Below are positions 14,458 to 18,811 of a stretch of DNA of 18,811 nt, one piece after another (position 1 is the first letter of the stretch; every line of letters starts with the position of its first letter). The DNA is from CAZYPU01 sp049642705 (lineage in GTDB: Bacteria > Omnitrophota > Gorgyraeia > JABMRN01 > RBG-13-46-9). The notes under the pieces are model-generated. The model saw only the letters and a list, made by a program, of their open reading frames with translations, had not been told where the DNA came from and searched no databases. The stretch spans positions 1 through 18,811 of the forward strand of contig JBARPB010000106.1 of the NCBI GenBank assembly GCA_049642705.1, written 5' to 3'. The position numbers were made by a program, and so were the translations under genes.

Positions 14458-14541
14458 AATTGAGGTCGGGCCTTTGCGGGTCCGAAAAAGGCGGTCTTAA
14501 TAGCGGGCTTTCCGAAGGGAAAGTGAGCGCCCCCTCGCAGT

Positions 14542-14580
14542 AACGGACATAAAAAAAAGAAAATTTTGTGTCCGTTTTTT
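14542..14580 (+). terminator. Intrinsic terminator after the integrase
   Basis: AACGGACA (14542-14549) pairs exactly with TGTCCGTT (14569-14576); the A-rich and T-rich loop ends can extend the stem. TTTTTT (14575-14580) follows. It ends the regulator-integrase transcript. Confidence 0.8.
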
Positions 14581-14604
14581 ATTTATATATAGGGGTCTGG
14601 CATA

Positions 14605-14802
14605 ATGGAAACCCGTTGTAAAATATGCGATGATACGTACGCCGGCAAGGGGTTCATGTGTCCGGCGTGTGACGGCCAAGAGTTACCGGACATTGTTTTA
14701 AGAATTTCAAGCAAGATAGAATTTTTATTGAGGTCGCGGGAGGCGCTGAAAGAGAGGATCGAGGAAGCTCGAAATGCGAGAATGTGGAAGAAAAAAATAT
14801 AA
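14605..14802 (+). CDS. 65-aa zinc-ribbon protein
   Basis: Two CxxC knuckles, CKIC and CPAC, lie 15 residues apart in the first 25 residues (METRCKICDDTYAGKGFMCPAC), a typical small zinc-ribbon. The rest is one charged helix (ISSKIEFLLRSREALKERIEEA) that could form a coiled coil. ATG 14605 has GGGGTC upstream. It lies 17 bp before the next gene. Small zinc-ribbon proteins of mobile elements often bind DNA or RNA; the partner is unknown. Confidence 0.65.
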   Translation: METRCKICDDTYAGKGFMCPACDGQELPDIVLRISSKIEFLLRSREALKERIEEARNARMWKKKI

Positions 14803-14819
14803 GCATAAGGGGGTGAAAA

Positions 14820-15116
14820 ATGGAAAAGATAATGCGAGAAAAATTATTAAATTCAATGATGACCGTTTTCTCTTTATTGAAACATGAGAACCCCGACATG
14901 GAAGGCGCGCGGGACATGGTCAGCGAGCTATCGTCAGTCTTCAAAGAAGCCTTGAGCACCGAGGACCGGGCGCTGGCGGAGCTTGTGATAACCGAATACG
15001 CGCAAAGGCACATGGAAGGCGAAGGGGAAATCGCCGGCGAGCATATTTCGAAGAAAAAAGGCCGGCCACGCTCAACCACGGCGAGCGACAGGAAGTTGAT
15101 AGATTTGGCAATATGA
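14820..15116 (+). CDS. 98-aa protein with an AT-hook-like C-terminus
   Basis: The start ATG 14820 follows AAGGGGGTG. The first ~75 residues are predicted helical and acidic (MVSELSSVFKEALSTEDRAL). The end carries KKKGRPRSTTASDRK, whose GRP core flanked by basic residues matches an AT-hook, a minor-groove DNA-binding motif. It lies in a run of three genes (14605-15919) between the integrase and the non-coding block. A role in DNA binding is plausible; the family is unknown to me. Confidence 0.65.
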   Translation: MEKIMREKLLNSMMTVFSLLKHENPDMEGARDMVSELSSVFKEALSTEDRALAELVITEYAQRHMEGEGEIAGEHISKKKGRPRSTTASDRKLIDLAI

Positions 15117-15151
15117 GTTAAAGCTAACACCTAAAAAGAAAGGAATTCGAC

Positions 15152-15919
15152 ATGTACACAAGAATCAAGCAGATCAAGGGCAAGGTGCCCGGCGCCTGCC
15201 CGCTGGGCTCGGGCGTAATCGTTTACCCAAGGCCGCTGCCGCCGGACATAAGGGCGTTTCAACAAAAACTACTGGAAACCCCACCCGTTGTGAGGGTGGA
15301 CGTCGCCACCCGGTTTAGGAAAATGTGGCTTTGGTACGTTCAGACGGCCAGGCTCCTAAGGGTCGGCGACTGGGACTTTGAAAAGTGGAATGCCGCGAGG
15401 TTCTATATCCGGAACGATTGTATTGAGATCGTCGAATTCCGCACGATGGTCTCAAAAACCAAATGCAAAAACTTCTTTTCGGATATCATGAGGGTTAGCG
15501 ATTTTGAAAAAGCCGCCTGGGGCGCGGCGGTCGCCGCCCAGGGGGAAGTCGACAAAGTCGAAGACGCGAAGGGGCAGAAGGGTGGCATCGATTTGGATGC
15601 CTCGGAGAAGCGGCAGCGCCAGTTATCTGCCGAAATCGGCGGCGCCCTGCGGAAAATAAATTCGGTGAGCGATAAGGCCGAGGGGCTTTATAGCCAGTAC
15701 CTCGCGCTTGACACCGACGATTCCCGGGCGGAGGCCTTGATGAAAAAGGCGTGCGCCTCGGAGGGAAAGGATTTCGCCGTAATGGTCGATGGGCTGTTGC
15801 GGGGCGAAATCGGCGGCGATTCCGCCCACGAGAATCTTCTCGAGAAGAAATTGCACAAATTCCAGACGCACGGAACGCCCGTTGGGGGCGCTGAGCCAGG
15901 CGAGCCGCTGGCGATATGA
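15152..15919 (+). CDS. Hypothetical protein, 255 aa
   Basis: ATG 15152 has GAAAGGA upstream. The N-terminal ~110 residues (MYTRIKQIKGKVPGACPLGS, then MWLWYVQTARLLRVGDWDFE) look like a folded alpha/beta domain rich in aromatic residues. After about 125 comes an Ala/Glu/Lys-rich, mostly helical half with a possible coiled coil (ASEKRQRQLSAEIGGALRKI). No signal peptide, membrane segment or known catalytic motif is seen. GC-rich compared with the AT-rich genes at 10043-12466, which adds to the mosaic picture. I do not recognise the family. Confidence 0.65.
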   Translation: MYTRIKQIKGKVPGACPLGSGVIVYPRPLPPDIRAFQQKLLETPPVVRVDVATRFRKMWLWYVQTARLLRVGDWDFEKWNAARFYIRNDCIEIVEFRTMVSKTKCKNFFSDIMRVSDFEKAAWGAAVAAQGEVDKVEDAKGQKGGIDLDASEKRQRQLSAEIGGALRKINSVSDKAEGLYSQYLALDTDDSRAEALMKKACASEGKDFAVMVDGLLRGEIGGDSAHENLLEKKLHKFQTHGTPVGGAEPGEPLAI

Positions 15920-15929
15920 TTTTAACCTT

Positions 15930-16201
15930 AAGGGGCTTTAGGGTGAAGGCTTTTTCGAGCGCGCTCGATGAAAGCAATGGGGCCGCCGGTTCGACCCCGG
16001 CGGGGCTTATACTCGGACGGTCGCCGGCCGCCCCTCGGGCAATCCGTCAGCATGGGCCGACACCCATGCAGGCCAGCGCGCGCTCCTTAAAATTTCCAGG
16101 CGCAGAAGCGGGAGGCTCCTTTCGCGTGCGCCCGAAAGGGGTTATCAAAAAAGCACGGCGACGTGCATCCATGAACCCGGGTGGGTTGCGGATTTTTTCT
16201 T
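15930..16201 (+). ncRNA. Candidate structured RNA with a tRNA T-arm look-alike
   Basis: This gene-free, GC-rich stretch is packed with perfect stems in order: GCTTT/AAAGC enclosing TCGAG/CTCGA (15949-15975); CCGCCGG/CCGGCGG around loop TTCGACC (15983-16003), which contains a canonical T-arm GCCGG-TTCGACC-CCGGC; GACGG/CCGTC (16016-16048) enclosing GCCC/GGGC; GCATGGG/CCCATGC (16050-16069); CCTTTCG/CGAAAGG (16118-16139); GCACG/CGTGC closed by a GCGA tetraloop (16153-16166); then a terminator hairpin with TTTTTT. I could not complete a tRNA cloverleaf: no matching 5' acceptor or anticodon arm was found. No promoter is visible, so it may be processed from the upstream transcript. A frame of 105 codons crosses it but looks non-coding. 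Confidence 0.45.
16168..16198 (+). terminator. Intrinsic terminator ending the structured block
   Basis: AACCC (16174-16178), loop GGGT, GGGTT (16183-16187), extended across a small internal loop by TCC/GGA (16168-16170 with 16190-16192), then TTTTTT (16193-16198). Confidence 0.6.
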
Positions 16202-16307
16202 GCGACAGAGCTTTAGGTTTGGCCCTGGCGTAATTTTTTGACCGTTTACTGCCCTTGTAGCGGCGCGCTGCGCCTGACTTAATACTTGAAAAAAATACGA
16301 ACAGGAC

Positions 16308-16336
16308 TTGACGCAAATGCAAAAATATGATATACT
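16308..16336 (+). promoter_or_regulatory. Sigma70-type extended -10 promoter upstream of the replication genes
   Basis: TTGACG (16308-16313), 17-bp spacer, TATACT (16331-16336) with extended -10 TGA. A GC hairpin GGCGC/GCGCC (16262-16274) lies upstream. Transcription should begin near 16343 and run into the terminator at 16456-16489. Confidence 0.75.
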
Positions 16337-16342
16337 TATACG

Positions 16343-16489
16343 CGTAAGAAAATCATTTGTTCTTTAATTATTTCGGTTCAGGGAAGAAGTGGATCATAGT
16401 TACGACAACAACGACATAACACACGTTTGAGCTGAGCTTCTTTCTTTATGTTTCTAGGGCTAAACTAAAAAGTTTAGCCCTTTTTTTTT
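16343..16489 (+). ncRNA. Candidate ~147-nt small RNA or attenuated leader of the replication operon
   Basis: A promoter and a very strong terminator frame about 147 nt with no credible gene; the longest frame I see, GTG 16390, encodes 13 residues. AAGAAG near 16385 can pair with CTTCTT near 16438, closing a large loop before the terminator stem. The unit sits directly upstream of the initiator operon. Plasmids of the pIP501/pAMbeta1 type control their initiator by attenuating its leader, so either a free sRNA or a rep leader is plausible. There is no direct evidence for which. Confidence 0.5.
16456..16489 (+). terminator. Strong intrinsic terminator
   Basis: AGGGCTAAACT (16456-16466) and AGTTTAGCCCT (16471-16481) pair perfectly over 11 bp around AAAA, followed by nine T (16481-16489). 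It is the strongest terminator in the window and lies 45 bp before the next start codon. Confidence 0.92.
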
Positions 16490-16533
16490 GGAATTATTTG
16501 TACGGGAGAGAGTAAAGACCGGAGAGATTTGAC

Positions 16534-16815
16534 ATGACCATTCAGCGTTCACACAGTCCAAACAAATGCACTTACTCGACAACGGATTTGAAGCTGGGGG
16601 CGACCATCTTGGCGTCGGTACCCGGGGCCTCCGTTGACGTCGAGGCGCGGCCAAACTCCATTCGCCTAACTATCATTCTGACCTATTTGGCGGAATACGA
16701 AAAAGACGTCTTTAAAATAGAGTGCGACTATCTCAACAGGGAGGCAGTAGTAGGCGTCTATCCTTATAATCGGGCGCTAAACTTGATTCGGGACAAGTTG
16801 CGAGGTATACGATGA
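16534..16815 (+). CDS. 93-aa protein, possibly DUF5659-like
   Basis: ATG 16534 follows GGAGAG. The product (TYSTTDLKLGATILASVPGA ... IECDYLNREAVVGVYPYNRA) has the pattern of a small domain with Tyr/Thr-rich start, a helix, two strands and a basic C-terminal helix (NLIRDKLRGI). It reminds me of DUF5659, found in phage-like elements, but this is a weak match from memory. Its stop overlaps the initiator start (ATGA), so the two are co-translated and it may assist replication. Confidence 0.6.
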   Translation: MTIQRSHSPNKCTYSTTDLKLGATILASVPGASVDVEARPNSIRLTIILTYLAEYEKDVFKIECDYLNREAVVGVYPYNRALNLIRDKLRGIR

Positions 16816-17930
16816 ATAAGGGGTATATAGCTTTATGGAGAAGTATTTTACAAACATCTTTTTATAGGGATTCTTATGCCTTGCACTTGGCAATACACTT
16901 ATTGCTGAAGGCGAGCCATTGCCGGAGAGAATTCATGTTTAACAAACAAAAAGTCGTTTTGAAAAGGGGGCAGCTTGTCACGGGAAGGAATGCTCTCGCT
17001 AAAGAAATCGGCACGACCAGCAGAATTGTCCGGGGGCGTTTAAAACTCTTAGAAAATGAAAAATTCATGTCCAGCAAAAAGTCCAACAGGTTTACGATTA
17101 TAACTATATGCAATTATGACCTTTATCAGCATCCAAAATCAACGGCAGGGCCAGCAGAAGGGCCAGCAGAGGGCCAGCAGAATCAGGGAAATTTGCCAAA
17201 AAACCCCGAAAAAGGGCCAGTAGAGGGCCAGCAGGGAACTTCAACAAGTACAGGGGGTTGCGGAAAAACAGAATCGGAAAAAACACCCCTTAAGGCAAAC
17301 AAAGGGCCAGCAGAGGATAAAAAAAGGGCCACATACAATAATGACATTAACAATAATGATAATAATGTGTGTCAAGAGCACACAGTTGAGGATTTAGAGG
17401 AATTCTTAAAAAAACAACACAACAAGCCAATTGACACAAAGGATGTGAAACGGCTATGCGGGGACAGGGACATAGGGGCGCTGATGATCGCCATAGCGAA
17501 TTGTTACGAGCGCCTGTCGGTCGATAAGCAAAGGATATGCAATGCAAACCCCCTAAAGTGGTGGCTGACAGAGGTTGCCCTAGGGAAAGCATATAAGGAC
17601 GCGCTGATTAAAGTCAATGAAATACGGCGGGACGAAAGCCGGCGAAAAGACGAGATCAAAAACTTGCTGACGATCCTAACAACGCAGGATATCGAAACTG
17701 ATTATATTCCTATTGATAACAAACGGATCTATGCCAAAGACATGTCAAGGCCTGAGTATATGCGGTTTGCCGTTGCGCACCTAAAGAAGAACATCGAACG
17801 CTTTATCGATGAGCTCAAACGCTTAAGAGCGTCGGGCAAGGACATAGAGAGGGCAATAGACAAAAGCAAAAAGCATTTAGCTGAAAAGCACGGCGAGGGT
17901 TTTGTCAAAAAGATTTATGAGGATAAATAA
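16812..17930 (+). CDS. Phage-type replication initiator (winged-helix, lambda O/DnaD-like layout)
   Basis: The first ~106 of 372 residues follow the N-terminal domain of phage replication initiators: GYIALWRSILQTSFYRD, then HLLLKASHCRREF, LKRGQLVTGRNALAKEIGT, VRGRLKLLENEKFM and a strand ending TIITICNYDLYQ. This is a winged-helix that binds origin repeats. A low-complexity linker follows (about 110-190) with GPAEGPAEGQQNQG, several GPxEGQQ units and an Asn/Asp-rich tract. The C-terminal part (about 195-372) is helical and charged (KWWLTEVALGKAYKDAL, LKKNIERFIDELKRLRASGK) and probably recruits the helicase or loader. The DNA encoding the linker contains six 10-bp repeats and then AT-rich DNA, as in lambda O. 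Starts on ATGA overlapping 16534-16815. A terminator follows at 18041. Confidence 0.8.
   Translation: MNKGYIALWRSILQTSFYRDSYALHLAIHLLLKASHCRREFMFNKQKVVLKRGQLVTGRNALAKEIGTTSRIVRGRLKLLENEKFMSSKKSNRFTIITICNYDLYQHPKSTAGPAEGPAEGQQNQGNLPKNPEKGPVEGQQGTSTSTGGCGKTESEKTPLKANKGPAEDKKRATYNNDINNNDNNVCQEHTVEDLEEFLKKQHNKPIDTKDVKRLCGDRDIGALMIAIANCYERLSVDKQRICNANPLKWWLTEVALGKAYKDALIKVNEIRRDESRRKDEIKNLLTILTTQDIETDYIPIDNKRIYAKDMSRPEYMRFAVAHLKKNIERFIDELKRLRASGKDIERAIDKSKKHLAEKHGEGFVKKIYEDK
17148..17367 (+). repeat. Iteron array and AT-rich stretch: candidate replication origin inside the initiator gene
   Basis: GGGCCAGCAG occurs at 17148-17157, 17160-17169, 17171-17180, 17214-17223 (GGGCCAGTAG, one change), 17225-17234 and 17304-17313; GGGCCA recurs at 17326. 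Three copies start 11-12 bp apart and one pair 11 bp apart, near one helical turn, so bound proteins would sit on the same face. Right after the last copy, 17332-17367 is almost pure A/T with repeated ATAATG. Iterons plus an AT-rich unwinding element within the initiator gene is the lambda ori arrangement. Confidence 0.6.
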
Positions 17931-18040
17931 AATATTGTGTCGGTTGCGTCGGTCGCAAACAAAGTTTTACAGAATGCTCCTACAAAAAACTTCTGTTATC
18001 CGGCGAAATTTGGGTCGCCCGGGCCCCCCTGGGGGTAGCA

Positions 18041-18065
18041 CGACTTTTCTTACAAGTCGGTTTTT
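18041..18065 (+). terminator. Intrinsic terminator after the initiator gene
   Basis: CGACTT (18041-18046), 7-nt loop, AAGTCG (18054-18059), then GTTTTT (18060-18065). A C/G run CCCCCC-T-GGGGG (around 18024-18036) precedes it. Confidence 0.6.
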
Positions 18066-18078
18066 GAGAGGTAAAAAA

Positions 18079-18138
18079 ATGAAAATCGTCGTCGGAGGGG
18101 GAGTGTTTACATTTCGGGCGGATTCGGGCTCCGGCTAG
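18079..18138 (+). CDS. Possible 19-aa peptide
   Basis: ATG 18079 follows GAGAGGT with usable spacing and encodes MKIVVGGGVFTFRADSGSG. It is far too short to judge from sequence. Listed because the ribosome binding site is good and it lies between two hairpins in an otherwise gene-free stretch (17931-18281). Confidence 0.2.
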   Translation: MKIVVGGGVFTFRADSGSG

Positions 18139-18175
18139 GGGGAGGACCCGCATAAATAATTTTTTTAAAGGGGCC

Positions 18176-18221
18176 AAAATCGCCCAAAAAAGACCACTTA
18201 CCTATAAAAATGGGCGATTTT
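18176..18221 (+). repeat. 11-bp perfect inverted repeat with CGATTTT direct repeats
   Basis: AAAATCGCCCA (18176-18186) and TGGGCGATTTT (18211-18221) are exact complements separated by 24 nt, and TTTTT (18218-18222) ends the second arm. CGATTTT then recurs at 18225-18231 (ACGATTTTAGGCG). It may be a terminator with a large loop or a regulator-binding site ahead of the gene at 18282. Confidence 0.5.
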
Positions 18222-18281
18222 TAACGATTTTAGGCGAAAAAAAGGCATTTTTGAAAACATACTGAAAAAAGGGGGAATATC

Positions 18282-18811
18282 ATGGCGGATTCAAAGAAAA
18301 ACCGGCGCAAAATGAAACGTCTGCGCGCCGAAGCGAAAAAAGAAGAAGAAAAAATGATTGCCGAGTGGGGATTCGCGCCCGGATCGACCGGCGCCGGGGT
18401 TTGCGCGGATTATTGCCAGAATGGCGTCAACATAAAATTCTGGTGGTATCAACAGGGCCTAGGCGAAAATCCGTCCGCGCCAGACCTCGCCAATTATCAA
18501 CGAATAAGCGCTGGCTTCATCAAGAGCTTAAACTCGCTTAAAAAGACGCCCGAGGAAATTCAGATAGCCGAGGCCGTAGAGGCCGAGGCGAAGGCGGCCA
18601 GCGAAGCGGTCCGGACGGGCGACAACGTCAACGCCTTGTCCGATCACTTCGATCCGCACGCCGTAATCAAGGCATATAAAGAAGCGGAATGGAAGGTTTT
18701 GCTCGATTCGGAGGCCGGCAAATACGGGGCATATGGCAAGCGCTGGGCGCTTAGCGTGCGCAAATTTCATCGCCTCATAGACAAGTGGACCTGGGCTTCC
18801 CGGCAGTGGGC
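18282..18811 (+). CDS. Hypothetical protein, 3' end beyond the window
   Basis: The frame is open from ATG 18282 (AAAAAAGGGGG upstream, good spacing) to the window edge, at least 176 codons. The N-terminus is strongly basic and helical (MADSKKNRRKMKRLRAEAKK, then EEEKMIAEWGFAPGS). The body contains VNIKFWWYQQGLGENPSAPD, an Ala/Glu-rich helix (IAEAVEAEAKAASEAVRTGD) and a Trp-rich segment near the edge (KWTWASRQW). No catalytic motif is recognised. Codon usage is GC-rich, like the gene at 15152. It follows the initiator and its terminator, so it starts a new unit, but I see no clear promoter. Confidence 0.65.
   Translation, partial: MADSKKNRRKMKRLRAEAKKEEEKMIAEWGFAPGSTGAGVCADYCQNGVNIKFWWYQQGLGENPSAPDLANYQRISAGFIKSLNSLKKTPEEIQIAEAVEAEAKAASEAVRTGDNVNALSDHFDPHAVIKAYKEAEWKVLLDSEAGKYGAYGKRWALSVRKFHRLIDKWTWASRQW

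Larger units (their letters stand above)
9585..18811 (+). mobile_element. Integrated phage-like or plasmid-like element (right end outside window)
   Basis: From about 9585 the tight housekeeping layout gives way to small unrelated genes, long hairpin-rich gaps, AT-rich patches beside GC-rich ones, and the hallmark genes of an integrative element: a tyrosine recombinase (13542-14429), an AbrB-like regulator beside it, and a phage-type replication initiator with internal repeats (16812-17930). The left boundary is placed where the propeller protein stops resembling its family. I could not find a flanking direct repeat, and the right end is not in the window. No virion or conjugation gene is visible, so prophage, satellite and integrated plasmid remain open. 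Confidence 0.65.

Noticed and set aside
15925..16010. Complete tRNA ending in the T-arm at 15985-16001
   Set aside because: GGGGCTT after the T-arm has no complementary 5' acceptor upstream, and no D-arm or anticodon arm of proper spacing was found. A permuted order was also tried without success.
15935..16217. 8-bp direct repeat GCTTTAGG flanking the structured block
   Set aside because: A match this short is expected by chance in the region, and the flanks do not extend it.
15916..16233. 105-codon frame starting on ATGA after the 255-aa gene
   Set aside because: Its peptide is Pro/Ala/Arg-rich with GSTPAG, the usual false translation of a T-arm sequence, and it crosses six perfect hairpins and the terminator. 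I treat the segment as RNA or DNA structure.
17148..17313. CRISPR array
   Set aside because: The repeats are only 10 bp with irregular short spacing inside a coding frame and no cas genes are present.

Overview
The window reads as a bacterial chromosome into which a mobile element appears to have inserted. Every gene I accept is on the + strand. The left half (about 1-8173) is a compact housekeeping operon with no gaps: the tail of an unknown gene, rpsO (S15), pnp (PNPase), dut (dUTPase), ftsK (DNA translocase), a rodZ-like gene, rimO (S12 methylthiotransferase), pgsA and pgpA (phosphatidylglycerol synthesis). Many starts overlap the preceding stop. Gene content, moderate GC, and the style of the secreted propeller protein that follows suggest a Gram-negative, uncultivated lineage such as Omnitrophota. 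That assignment is from memory of such genomes, not from a search.

A clear sigma70-type promoter at 8192-8219 starts a second unit: a secreted protein with YCF48/BNR-like beta-propeller repeats (8252-9622). Its C-terminus seems to stop abruptly inside a conserved segment. From about 9585 to the window end the character changes completely: small genes, mosaic base composition, many hairpins, a tyrosine recombinase and a phage-type replication initiator. I read this as an integrated phage-like or plasmid-like element whose right end lies outside the window. No capsid, tail or terminase gene is visible.

Element layout: 9623-10042, non-coding with a promoter and a terminator-like leader; 10043-11046, a 57-aa protein overlapping a long PIN-domain nuclease (toxin-antitoxin-like); 11110-11406, a small secreted Tyr/Asn/Gly-rich protein; 11525-11995, an unknown protein; 12097-12630 and 12837-13126, two micro-operons of very small, mostly membrane proteins with stop/start overlaps; 13295-14429, an AbrB-like small regulator and the integrase; 14605-15919, a zinc-ribbon protein, a protein with an AT-hook-like tail and an unknown protein; 15930-16489, a non-coding block with a hairpin-dense RNA candidate (including an exact tRNA T-arm look-alike) and a promoter-to-terminator unit of about 147 nt; 16534-17930, a small protein and a replication initiator whose linker-coding region carries six GGGCCAGCAG repeats followed by AT-rich DNA; then hairpins and an unknown gene running off the end.

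The most interesting points are the lambda-O-like origin embedded in the initiator gene, the two RNA candidates just upstream of it, the PIN/57-aa pair behind a structured leader, the tiny-gene operons, and the apparent disruption of the propeller gene at the element boundary.
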